Source: Owenia fusiformis | Lineage: Eukaryota; Annelida; Polychaeta; Sabellida; Oweniidae | DNA length: 60,000 nt | Direction: 5' to 3' | Assembly (NCBI GenBank): GCA_903813345.2 | Contig: CAIIXF020000009.1 | Span: forward strand, 32,092,740 to 32,152,739 | Part shown: one piece after another, positions 23,201 through 33,427 of the stretch | Position numbering within the stretch: position 1 is the first letter of the stretch | Layout of the letters: every line of letters starts with the position of its first letter | Position numbers and translations under genes: made by a program | Notes under the pieces: model-generated | What the model was told of the DNA's origin: nothing | Database searches by the model: none | Seen by the model: only the letters and a program-made list of their open reading frames with translations

Positions 23201-25492
23201 TGGACTTGTTACAGGTACATAAAGTCGGTTTGTAGAAACCTATATTTTCATCAGCGGGCAGATATAGCTTTACGTCCCGCTCCGAGCGGGCAGATATAGT
23301 ATATCTGCCCGCTACGTCATAATCGCTGTTCCCATATTGGTTCGTTTATGTAACGTTCGCATACTGTAAACGACAATGGAGAAAAACGCAGACAATCGCG
23401 ATCTGTTTGATGCTTTAAAGAAGGGAAGGAGCAGTATGCCCCGTTAATATCAAAAACCGGCTACGGACAAGAATACAAAACTGGACATGAATATTTCAAA
23501 ATAATTCCACGGTTTGTTGCAAAGTTTCAGAACTGTGGCCAATTGGAGAATGTGATTGGAATGGGATAAACAGATCATCCTATAGTCGGTTCAGGATGAT
23601 TATCCCTTGGCCAATATAAGATATCTACCCTCGGGACCTACGGCCCTCGGGCAGATATATTGTATTGGCCTCGGGATAATCCCAATATCCTGAACCTCAT
23701 ATAGGATAATCTCTATGTATTTATACCTACTGAGGTTCTAGGTACATAATGAGCGGGAATATATACTGTATCTAGGGACCGGGATGGATACACGCTGTAT
23801 CCATCCCGGTCCCGCTCAAAAAAAATTTTTCAGAATTTTTTTTCAAATATTTTTTTCAAAATTTTTTTTTCAGAATTTTTTCAAAATTTTTTTCAAACTT
23901 TTTTTTCAAATTTTTTTTTCAAACTTTTTTTCAAATTTTTTTAAAAATTTTTAAAAAACTTTTTTCACATTTTTTTCAAATTTGTTTTAAATTTTTTTTC
24001 ACATTTTTTTCAATTTTTTGAAAATCTCGCTTACTTTAAGACCAAGAAACGCATACCTTAAGTTTGTTTTGGAATTTTGGAACTTTATAAGGTATGATGT
24101 ACCTAGAACCTCTGTAGGTATGAAATACATCTGTTATGTACGGTCGGTTTTGGATACAGGGTTTATCCCGCGGGAAATATGTGTATCTCCCTCGGTCCCT
24201 CGGGAGATACACATATTTCCCTTGGGATAAACCCTGTATCCAAAACCTCCCAGTACATAACCCTTATATATTGCATGAAAAAATAGTCGAGATAAACATG
24301 TATGTAGATGCTATATACTGTAAAACATGTTAATTTGATATTAACAGACTCTGAAATAATGAAACCATCAAGCTGCAAAATATCAAAAAAAGAATTATCA
24401 AATTTTTAAAATTGAATTCATAAATTAAACATGTTTTATAGAAATGAGTGGCGCAAAATATTGCAACTCTGCACCTCTGCACCTACCTTAATTTGTCTAT
24501 ATCTGTGACTGGTTCATTGAACAGCACATTCCTGAGTCGAGAGAATTTCTTTTGCAACTGACAGGTAACACAGGGAATATAGAGAGCCTTTTGGAATAGA
24601 GCACTTTTCCATAGTCTGAAATGCAAACACACATAAACATCATATTGAATTACTGTGTAGTCATACAAACGATGACACAAATTATTTTGCATAGTGAATA
24701 AAAAATTTAAAAATATTGAGCAATGTTTATGGTGAGTGGTATAATGTCGCAGTTTGCAAATAAATGTTTTCTAAATATGAACATATCTTTTCAGTTCATG
24801 ATGTCTAGAAACATGTATAAAGTGAATAAATTGCAATGATATAATGTCACTTACTTTGAGTGGCTTATATTATCTGCCATCTTAAACCAGGGAGAGACTA
24901 GTTGGTTAATTACTATTGCCCGAATACACATAGGTATACTGAATCCACTTTTTTTAACATCTGGACAAAAGTTTGTGATACATGAGCCACCTATATCCAA
25001 ATGTTTGAGCTTGTACATTTCAGTCTGTGAGTATTTCAGATTATTCACTGACAAAATTGACTCTGAGTCTGATAAATTAGATTCTAGCAACTTAGATGCA
25101 AACATTATTCCCGGGTTGTAGATAATTATCAGCAATTTTAATTCCTGGGCATGTCCATTTTTCTCCGATTTTGAGATCATTGTTATTTTTGGCAAATCAG
25201 AGTGGATGATATCTATAGATATCCAGTATGGAAAAGTTCTATTTTTCAGATTGATAGCACCTGTTTCATGTGATAGTTCTCCTAAGATACCAAAGTTGGG
25301 TGAAGTGGGTAATTTCCTAAGTATGACATCATCAATTGTATGTACAACTCCTGTAATAATGACAGAGTGCTTGTTGATGTTATAGTGGCCTATCAGGTAT
25401 CCTTGAGATGTATCTGGTATAAGACATACATCTGGGACAGAAATCCGCCACAAGTTATTATCATTATTCCCTCTTTCAAGCCACTGCTTCAT
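17258..25492 (-). CDS. PIGQ: PIGQ/Gpi1, GPI-GlcNAc transferase subunit; C-terminal exons not found
   Basis: Minus-strand exons: 25492-24855 (start ATG 25492, preceded by a splice acceptor, so an upstream non-coding exon is likely), 24615-24487, 18817-18703, 17384-17258; 336 codons in frame. PIGQ is a membrane subunit of the ER complex that adds GlcNAc to phosphatidylinositol, the first step of GPI-anchor synthesis. The last exon is diagnostic: [18 protein letters not shown], then [15 protein letters not shown], almost as in vertebrate PIGQ. Exon 3 gives the preceding membrane segment ([15 protein letters not shown]). The N-terminal exon is poorly conserved, as in the family. A strong donor (GAG|GTGAGG) follows 17258, yet no exon for the remaining 240 or so residues of the Gpi1 domain was found down to the window start; 330 bp further on, the oxidase gene ends on the other strand. 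Intron 24486-18818 contains the 2H gene. Confidence 0.85.
17860..18410. repeat. Dispersed 550-bp repeat, copy 1
   Basis: Shares long stretches with 23188-23744 in the same orientation: TATCCCATACTT, ACAGGTACATAAAGTCGGTT, CAGCGGGCAGATATAGC, TGTAAACGACAA, AAACTGGACATGAATAT and GAGGTTCTAGGTA. Both copies contain two small palindromes (a GCGGGCAGATATA hairpin and a CCTCGGG/CCTTCGGG hairpin near the right end). Copy 1 has an open frame of 72 residues with [11 protein letters not shown]; copy 2 has frameshifts in the same region, so this is a decayed element. Confidence 0.75.
18965..19265. repeat. Repeat with GGCGGATCCAG / CTGGATCGGCC ends
   Basis: Begins AGTGGCGGATCCAGGGGG and ends TTTCTGGATCGGCCTGTG, the ends being imperfect inverted copies. 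Its right part (from 19141) together with the start of the satellite is duplicated at 19956. Non-coding. Confidence 0.55.
19320..20835. repeat. Satellite array, 32-bp unit
   Basis: The core ATGTTGAATTACAAGGGCC followed by TTACCCTAAACAG (32 bp) repeats about 45 times, degenerate at the left end (GATTTCCAAGGCC variants) and most regular between 20170 and 20760. The array is broken at 19956-20160 by a copy of the sequence that flanks it on the left. It lies in the large PIGQ intron, upstream of the 2H gene. Confidence 0.9.
21342..22160 (+). CDS. 2H phosphoesterase family protein (DUF1868-like), membrane-anchored, single exon
   Basis: An uninterrupted 272-residue frame. Residues 8-22 ([15 protein letters not shown]) form a signal anchor, leaving most of the protein on one side of a membrane. 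Two H-x-T motifs spaced as in 2H phosphoesterases are present: SSYHMTLYN (His101, Thr103) and GYHITLAYQ (His213, Thr215). [11 protein letters not shown] before the first matches the start of the domain. The superfamily hydrolyses or ligates 2',3'-cyclic or 2'-5' nucleotide phosphodiester bonds; the substrate of this DUF1868-like branch is unknown to me. A further HLT at 173-175 lies outside the usual spacing. A possible AATAAA lies 17 nt after the stop (22177-22182). The gene sits inside a PIGQ intron on the opposite strand and has no intron, so it may be a retrocopy or simply a compact gene. Confidence 0.8.
   Translation: MNSNREIVKVVILGIAIGVIIWRTAKVLPSILRYSNTPSNNRHSMKKKLQKINEKGEYLPFYGYTCIAMCKNNDQLKDLERFIASSTLKKYFSPLPVSSYHMTLYNIWCHKDSLIPPIMQWMNRTGVNDLNSSYWLPKEALHTELESADNLAKNKLSEISVKVIPKLEFRSPHLTLFVDILGRQDKDKVDQFRNECTKIFGHDDDALMQIGYHITLAYQYEEVEEEDITQYNKDIQKLESMIKNLGVIRLKKGGVYVFPSMEKFIPYTSQFF
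22582..22765. repeat. GTAGCC/GGCTAC dispersed repeat, complete copy
   Basis: Begins GCCCGTAGCCAGATGGTTC and ends TCCTGGCTACAGGCC, an inverted pair. The interior (GTGAACCCCCCCCTGGCC, ATTCTGAGCA, GAATCCCCTTGGCAAA) aligns with the split copy at 35706-37039, which lets that insertion be delimited. Confidence 0.75.
23188..23744. repeat. Dispersed 550-bp repeat, copy 2
   Basis: Same orientation as 17860-18410. Near its right end is a hairpin: ATAAGATATCTACCCTCGGG against CCCTCGGGCAGATATATTG, with the loop ACCTACGG. It lies in the large PIGQ intron. Confidence 0.75.
23775..24015. repeat. Short hairpin followed by TTTTTTCAAA microsatellite
   Basis: GGGACCGGGATGGATACA at 23785 pairs with TGTATCCATCCCGGTCCC directly after it. 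From about 23822 to 24015 the sequence is a degenerate TTTTTTCAAAA repeat of some 195 bp. Non-coding. Confidence 0.8.
24133..24261. repeat. Near-complete palindrome, about 129 bp
   Basis: GTTATGTAC, then TTTTGGATACAGGGTTTATC and GGAAATATGTGTATCTCC, are followed by their reverse complements in mirror order (GGAGATACACATATTTCC, GATAAACCCTGTATCC, GTACATAAC), with CCTCGGTCCCTCGG-type sequence at the centre. It has the same loop style as the hairpins at 18.3 and 23.6 kb, so a family of fold-back elements is likely. Confidence 0.8.
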
Positions 25493-25659
25493 GTTGATAA
25501 CTGTAAACAGAAGAACAGAAGAAATAAGATGGGTCACTTCTACAGTTTAGCAATCTTATTTCATTATGGTTTAGCCATTCATCAAAAACACAGTTTATAG
25601 CATTGTCAGAGTTATATCACTGGTAACCAATAGGAAGTAATAAATCACATATTTGGGAT

Positions 25660-26335
25660 CAGGTCAGATAACGGATGATATTGGGATATTGAGTTGATAA
25701 TGATACTTATCCCACGATTAATGTGTTATCTGTACAATAACAGCTATTGATATTTCTGATATTATTGAAATCCGTGTGATATTTTCCAGAAAATCGTTTA
25801 TCAAACTCATATGCGTGTGATATCGTTTATCTCACGCATATCCGTGTGATATCACATTTGCATTTCGCGCCACAATATTGTTGGAAATTAGGTCAGATAA
25901 TTTATTCTTTTTTTGAGAAAATAGGTCCGTTAATTTATTCTCTTTAAGTTTCATTGGTCTATTGAATCATGATTGTGTATATAATTTGATTAGAAGGCTG
26001 CTAACTAACGATTAAAAATGGTATTTATGACGAACTTTATCATGTACAGAAAGTAGTGCATATTACTGCGCAGTGAGTAAAGTACAAATCAAAATGGCCG
26101 GTGCAAATTAATTAAAATTAAAAAAAACATCACAAGGTGATTGTAATCATGGGATAAACCCAATATCACATAATTTCTCGTGATATCATTTTATCTCCTC
26201 GTAGATATCAAATATCAACACTCATTCACTTCGCTCACTCGTGTTGATATTTGATATCAACTCGGCGATAAAAATGATATCACTCAAAATGATGTGATAT
26301 TCTGTATATATCATTCCAATATCATTCCCGGGTCA
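25660..26335. repeat. Fold-back element with GATATC-rich arms
   Basis: The left end GGTCAGATAACGGATGATA and GATATTGGGATA are mirrored on the right by CAATATCATTCCCGGGTCAG. The interior holds further palindromes, notably GATATCAAATATCAACA against TGTTGATATTTGATATC flanking ATTCACTTCGCTCACT. It lies just upstream of the PIGQ start. No coding content. Confidence 0.6.
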
Positions 26336-26584
26336 GGCCAGATCCAAGGATTTTCAAGAGGGGGGGGATTTTGTGTATGGATGGCTTGTGCCGCTGACAT
26401 CTCAAGCAAAAAGGTACATTCTGAGGATATCTGAGAGCCATATTTGCATCATTAAATTAAATATCTAACAAAAAAAAAATCTTTGAAAAGGGGGGCTGTG
26501 GATAAATATTATTCCCAGGGAAATCCTCCTGAGACTTCATTTCGTTCTTTTCACATTCACGCCATCTTTCAATTATCAATTTTC

Positions 26585-27310
26585 AAACCATACCAGTTAA
26601 AAACTAGATAATGGCAACTCCGCGGAATAGCAAATCCCACGAACAAAATATCAATTACCGAATTCCAATCAATTATAGTCATTACTTTGGTTAAAATTGA
26701 AAAAATTAGATTTTAGAAATGCGAATTCCTGCAAAGCAGCCATTTTGAATTTTCTGAGGTACAAATCTGAAAAATAATACCATAATTGTGATCTACTCCA
26801 AAATTCCTTCAATTTGAGTATAATATAGCCATACTTTGAAGGGATCGAAAAGTGATTGCGAAATCGTACATTTTGAATTTTACGAGGCTCGAATCAGAAA
26901 AAAGATTCAATATTTGCAATCTACTCTTAATTGCCTTTCATTTGAGTATAATAAAGCTATACTTCCGAAAGATCTAAAAATTAGCGAAAATTTCTGTTTT
27001 CCTGAAAAACACGGACTATATGTGAAATAGATAAATGTTGTGAATATACTACCAAAATTTCAAACAATAATATTAATTACTTTGGTTAAGAATGAAAAAT
27101 TCATGATTTTTGCGAAAAAGTCCCGTCATTTTTAAAGCGGTGGCCATCTTTTTTGCATAAAACTATTCACCAATATACATCTTTCCACTAAATATGAAGA
27201 AAATCCGTCTACTAGTATTTGAGTTATTTTCCGGACGGACGGACAGACTGACTGACGGACGGACGGAGGGCTTCACTATATCCCTACCGAACTTCGTTCG
27301 TTGGGATAAT
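26585..27310. repeat. Dispersed element with GGAC microsatellite, short copy
   Basis: Left end GGCAACTCCGCGGAATAGCA and ATCCCACGAAC; right end GACGGACGGACGG and CGAACTTCGTTCGTTGGGAT. The 5' ATCCCA(T)CGAAC is the reverse complement of the 3' GTTCG(A/T)TGGGAT. The same ends bound the longer copy at about 28258-30480. Open frames here are incidental. Confidence 0.6.
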
Positions 27311-27539
27311 AACTTCCAGACTTGTAAATTGGTATTTGTATAGAATTAAAGGGAATTATACAACATTGCACTTTAGTTGGTAGTAGATATTAAACTGGCT
27401 TTGTATAAAAAACCTCCTACCTCATACCCACCTACCCACGTACGTTGGACATGATACAGTCTTTGAAGGGTTCAATTTTAAAGATCTTAGTTAATTAAAT
27501 CTTAGTTTATGATGAATTATAGTTGCATTTGTAACGACC

Positions 27540-27600
27540 CTTGATAGCAAGTTGCTACTACAGCCCAGCTGGGTTCGATTCCCACTCGGGGCATCGAATT
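27540..27600 (+). repeat. tRNA-like SINE segment (B box)
   Basis: GGTTCGATTCCCACTCGGGGC contains a good RNA polymerase III B box (GGTTCGATTCC at 27572-27582). There is no matching tRNA 5' half or acceptor stem, so I read it as part of a tRNA-derived SINE inserted in the left outer arm; the right arm lacks it. Confidence 0.5.
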
Positions 27601-28257
27601 TAGCACACTATCTTTCAATTTCTTTATCTGGCTGGTTGGACCTATGCTCGTGGTCGTTAGTTAGTTATTCCCCTGGGGCGCCATTGGGTCATTCACTAGT
27701 AATCAGGATATGGTGTGAATGGGACATTTCTGGTGTTACTTGGTATGAAAAATAATTTTACTACTAACACCAAGTCACACCACAAACCTGGTGTGACTTG
27801 GAGTAAAAGGATTAAGAGATTAAACCCCTGCTGTCTAACACTGAGTCACACCATACCACTGGTGTGAGATGGTATGAAAATTGAATTTAATCCCTTTGAT
27901 CTCTACAAGCCAAAATCCACACCAAGTCACACTGAAAGGATGGTGTTACTGATAGAAAATTATACTGAAACTTGATTTTCAAAGCTCTTGATTGCTATTT
28001 ACAATTACTTTGATCTTATGATCACATTTTTTCTTAAGAAAGGTCCATCAAATGATTTTAGACAGTCATATCTTTCACCATAAGTACCTTCTGGGTATAA
28101 ATACTAAAACAATGTTTTCTTTAAAGTGAGGTCCCCATGATAGTAAAATATCAATCTAACTCTCTGAAAAATTATGGATTAGGACCCCACCATGTCACTT
28201 TTTTAAAAATGTAAGGCTTATTTTCTTAAAAGAGGATCTTGTTTTTCTCATTTTAAA

Positions 28258-30480
28258 TATATCAAACGTTTCTTCTACACTATATTAACCAGAACAACGG
28301 CAACGCCAAAGCGTAGCGAATCCCATCGAACAGAAATGGCTGGCATTTTTACAAACGAAATATATAGCAAATATCGTAAAATAACACACATAAGAAAGGC
28401 CACCATTTTCAAAATGATTGCTCACTAGCTAAGTTGTCATCAGAAGAAGTGATATACTTTTAAGTAGCCACGTATAAATTTTTTAAAAATCGCACACACG
28501 TACATGTAAATGGTGGCCATTTTTTAAAATGGCCATCTACTACCCAAAATGTCATAAGATAGTATGCAATCCTTACAAGTATTCACATATCAAATATGAA
28601 CAAAATCGCTCTATTACTTTTTGAGTTACAATAAAAAATGTAAAATAACACACATAAAAATGGTGGCCGTTTTTCAAAATGGCCGACTACTCCCCAAAGT
28701 TTTATTAGACAATGTGCCATGCTAAAAGTATTCACATATTAAATATGAACAAAATCGCTCCAATACTTTTCGAGTTATAGTAAAAAATGTAAAAATTATT
28801 ACCGTGGGTACTGGGCTCACATGGTGTCAGAAAAAAAACGGATATAATTTTTTGCTGATTTTTTGTAACAGAATTATTTCAAGCCACTTGCCACTATTTT
28901 GGACTGACTGAGAGCCAGATGGACAAATCGATGTTAAGTAAAATGGCTGAAAAAAAAACGGATATAATTTTTTGCCAATTATTTGTAACAAAATTATTTC
29001 ATACAACTACTCTTTACAGTGACATGGCTTTTTGCAATGCAAGACACCTGAAATTATTTGTAAAGCTAGGAAATGGGCCAAAATTGAATTTCGCGAAACA
29101 AGAATGGCGACCATTTTGAAATCAGGCAAGCTTTTGAACCAGGAGTCCTAGGGGAGTTTTTTGTATTGATGTTGAACAAAAATAACTTGAAAATGGAATC
29201 CTATCGACAGAGGTTTTAAGCAAATGGTCCAAAAGAGGATTTCGCGAGACAGATGGACAAATCAATGTTAACTAAAATGGCTGAAAATAAAAAAACGGAT
29301 ATAATAATTTGCAGATTTTTTGGAACAAAATTATTTCATTCAACTACCCTTTACAGTGACATGGCTTTTTACAATGCAGGACAGCTGAAATTATTTGTAA
29401 ATCTAGGAAATGGGCAAAAAGTGAATTTCGCGAAACAAGAATGGCGACCATTTTGAAAATAAGCGAGCTTTTGAACCAAGAGTCATAGGAGAGTTTTTTG
29501 TATTGATATTGAACAAGTTTAAGGTAAATGGTCCAAAAGTGGATTTAGCGAGACAAGTGGACAAATCAATGTTAACTAAAATGGCTGAAAATAAAAAAAT
29601 GGATATAATTTTTCGCTGATTTTTCGTAACAAAATTATTTCATTCATCTACTCTTTACATTGACATGGATTTTTACAATGTAGGACACTTGAAATTATTT
29701 GTAAAGCTAGGAAATGGGTCAAAAGTGAATTTCGCGAGACAAAAATGGCGGCCATTTTGAAAATAGACGAGCTTTTGAACCAGGAGTCATAGGGGAGTTT
29801 TCTGTATTGATGTTGAACAGAAATAACTTAAAACAGGAATCCTATCGACAGAGGTTTTAAAACGTGCCACTGTTATTGACGGAAAGTGGATTTCGCGAGT
29901 CAGATAGACAAATCAATGTTAACTAAAATGGCTGAAAATAAAAAAAAAATGGATATAATTTTTCGCTGATTTTTTGTACCATGCTTAAAGTATTCACATA
30001 CCAAATATGAACAAAATCGCTCCACTACTTTTCCAGTTACAGCAAAAATCGCAAAATGACTTGCAAAGGCAGCCATTTTTCAAGATGGCTGCCATGTATT
30101 TCTCCTATATTTACATTTTTAGCTTAACCAATGTCCTATATAACTTTTTTACATTTAAAACATATTGCTATTACAGTTTTACATGCAGAACCTAAATTAC
30201 TGTAAAATCGTCGCTAAAATGGCCACCATTTTTAAATTAGCGGCCATTTTGAAAATTGGCTTTCGAGCAGAACTTCTACCCCCATAGGGTATATGTGTGC
30301 AAAATATGAACAAAATCGGGCCAACGGTATTTGAGTTATTCCCCGGATGGATGGACGGACGGACAGAGGGACAGACATACGTACGTACGGACGGACGGAG
30401 GCGTTCCCTATATCCCTCCGAACTTCGTTCGATGGGATAATAACTTCTGAAAAGGGGATGTGTATTGAAATGCGATAAAG
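28258..30480. mobile_element. 2.2-kb inserted element with internal tandem repeats
   Basis: Ends: AATCCCATCGAACAG near 28320 against TTCGTTCGATGGGATAATA near 30425, preceded by GGAC/GTAC microsatellite (30341-30412). Inside are two about 195-bp units (AAATGGTGGCC, CAAATATGAACAAAATCGCTC) at 28.5-28.8 kb and four units of about 304-347 bp starting near 28919, 29253, 29557 and 29904 (GACAAATC then ATGTTAA-TAAAATGGCTGAAAA). It interrupts the fold-back at 28046-30780. Confidence 0.7.
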
Positions 30481-30799
30481 GTAAAAAACACATTTCCCAT
30501 GTTATTTTCCTGTAGGGAAAACTCGTGCTATCCATTGTTTTCAGCATGATTTTGGTCATCGAAAATTGATCTCTTCAAAACTAGACTTTCAATAAATAAG
30601 TTCAACATTTTGAAAAAAATTGTTGACGTGGGGTCCCTATTTTTATCATCATGGGGACTTCAATTAAAAGCAAACATATTGTTTTAATAAAAACCACTGT
30701 ATTTATGCCCAGAAAGTACTTATGGTGAAAGATATTACCATCTAAAATCACTTGCCATACTGCACATGGACCTTTGTCAATATGTTTACAAATGTAATT

Positions 30800-31780
30800 A
30801 AACTTAATTTTTGTTTTTATTATTTAAATATAGTAACATTTTGAACTTTGTTTTATCCATTCATATTTTGATCAGTTTCATTTCATACTAATTATCAAAA
30901 AATGAATAGAGGGGGATTTATTTTTAACAAGAAAGTTTATTAATAAACTAAATAAACGGAAGAGGGGGGTAGGGAGTAATTTTAGATTGCTTACTCCCCC
31001 CTCCATTCACTGTAATATTCGAATTGTTTTTCATGACATTTTGTAACTCATTTAATAAAAACAGCAACAACATTCATTTTCTGTTTATAATGTCATCTGT
31101 GTACATTATTTACAGGTCGTAGACCTCTGCTTCTTGTTTATAACAAAAAGATTGACTTTTGTATGCTGGTGACATTCCACCTTTTTAAACAGATCTCACA
31201 CCTTAGAAGTATATCAATTAAGAAAAAATTAGAAATATGAGATCTGTTCGTAAACTTTCTAGTGAAAAAATAAATCTTGCAGATTTGATGAATTTTCTAG
31301 CAAAAATCAGATGCTCCCCTCCATTCATTTTTTCCAATCACCAAGCGTGATTGTGGAGTTTCATGTGTCAACAGGTTAAGCTGAATTGATAAGCTAAAAG
31401 TAACTTTGGCAGATGAAGATGAGTTCTAATGTTCATTGCTATCAAACTTAGTATGTGTGAATGACAACATCTCATCAATGCCAAGTTTATAATACATGAA
31501 TGTTGCTAAGGGTGGGCAGATATGCCCATAGATAAACTACTCAATATATGGTATATCATAAGGACCTGCACAAAGTCTCATTGAAGTGTGAGCAAATGAC
31601 AATTTAATTAACTTCTCAATGCCAGTATGCCTATAGATAAACTTCTCATATGGCGTGATATTTTAATTACCTGCCCAGAGTCTCACTGACATGTATGGCT
31701 TGTATGTATCAATCAAATGTGTCATTTAGAGTTCGGGATCAAAGGGAGTGTAAAAATGCAATCAAGGACTAAGAAAATGA
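30800..31780. other. No gene recognised
   Basis: AT-rich interior of the outer fold-back structure. I see no splice-flanked exon and no protein motif; short degenerate repeats only (TAGATAAACT/CTCAATGCCA at about 31450-31640). Confidence 0.4.
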
Positions 31781-32279
31781 AGTTTAATATTTTACTACCA
31801 AGTAACACCATCCTTTCAGTGTGACTTGGTGTGGAATTTGGCTTGTAGAGATCAAAGGGATTAATTTTGTTTTTCATACCATCTCACACCAGCAGTATGG
31901 TGTGACTTAGTGTTAGACAGCAGGGGTTTAATCTCTTAATCCTTTCACTCCAAGTCACACCATGATTGTGGTGTGACTTGGTGTTAGATGGTAGAAAAAA
32001 TATTTTTCATACCAAGTAACACCAGAAATGTCCCATTCACACCATATCCTGATTACTAGTGATTACACATTACAATGCACCCATATGCCTTTGTTTATAG
32101 ATCTGTCATCCATCTAGTCATAAAATAAAGCCGGAATAGTAGAAATGTTAATAATTAGAGCTATATTGAGATTTAAAATCTTTAAAATAGAACCCTTCAA
32201 TGACTGTATCATGTCCCACGTAGGTGGGTATGAGGTAGGAGGTTTTTTATACACTGCCTATTAAACTTATACTTATATT

Positions 32280-33420
32280 TGGAACACCCTGTACTTGTAC
32301 ATCATCAAGGTTGATTTCAGGTTATATCCCCAAACATGTAAATATTGTGCTTAGAGCACACTACTTTAAGGTTCCCGGATATTGTAAAATGCTCTAGGTT
32401 GACACCAAAAGGCACATCTTTGAACCATGACAGGCTCTACTGACACATGACAAGGTTGGTGTCAAAATTCAGCCAAATATGTATAATATTAGTTATTTTC
32501 AAGGGTTGTGTTTGTACATTTGATCATAAGACAAAATGTTTTGAATTCAAATACATGAAATTTTGGTCTATTCTTTATGAAAATATTGAAAAAAACTCCT
32601 CAGCTAGTAACAGAGTAAGTAAGTACAAAATTGAATTTCACAACTCTCGCATTTTCCTATAATTCTAAAAGGCAAATAATTTACTTTCTACATGAGCTTT
32701 AATGATTACAAAAAAGAAGTTTTGTCTCAAAGTTCATTGATGTTAATTATGTAGTTGCAAAGCTTACAATCAGAATGTATAATCAGAATCAAAATTGGAG
32801 ATACTAGCCCTTTTGGTCAAACTCGCTGATTCAATCAAAGACAAACATAAATTCTTTTATAAATCAATTCAAAACTGAATTGATGAATTTATTCCTTATT
32901 TAAAGTATATAATAAGCAATAAAGTCTCTCCCAGAACAATATATAGAAACAAATACACCAAATCATACCTTAACAAGATTTGCACATTCATACATTTGTA
33001 CAACATCACATTTTACAAATTAATGTACATGTATGTACATGTTTATTAATTGCTTGACCACTAAAAGTATGTATGATTCTTTTTTAATGGTTTACACTGT
33101 TAATGAATGGATTTAAGAAGCTTTCAGTTTACGAACGCCCAAATATCAAAGAATTTTTTCTGACAATGTATCCAGATATACAAAACTTGAGATTCACGAT
33201 TCAAAATTTGCCAAATCTGATACAACATACAGAATGTACTCATGTATGATAATGCTAATGCCAGTTCAAATGATGTCCTCAAAGTAGGACTTTATTTGAT
33301 TGAAATTCTGAAATGTCTGAATGCATGCTGGAAAACACCTGTCTCATCCATATCATAATCCTATAGGTAAGCCTTTTGGAACAGCTCTATAATAATAATA
33401 AATATGGTTTTATAGATAAT
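32280..33420. other. No gene recognised; 3' flank of the type II protein gene
   Basis: AT-rich. A TTTATT at 33291-33296 (AATAAA on the minus strand) could be the poly(A) signal of the gene that ends at 33428. No exon recognised. Confidence 0.4.
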
Positions 33421-33427
33421 AAACCGA

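Larger units (their letters stand above)
27385..32275. mobile_element. Large nested fold-back structure (three levels)
   Basis: Outer arms: 27385-27960 and 31790-32275 are inverted copies (GTATAAAAAACCTCCTACC against GGTAGGAGGTTTTTTATAC; CACCAAGTCACACCA-type hairpins in both). Middle level: 28046-28257 and 30481-30780 are the halves of the fold-back element found intact at 10370-11032. Inner level: about 28258-30480 is a 2.2-kb insertion that splits that element. No transposase gene was recognised at any level, so all three look non-autonomous or decayed. Confidence 0.7.

Noticed and set aside
30197-30559. 120-residue minus-strand open frame
   Set aside because: Translation of the GGAC/GTAC microsatellite and its flanks (RPSVRTYVCPSVRPSIHP); the same pattern arises wherever this repeat occurs.
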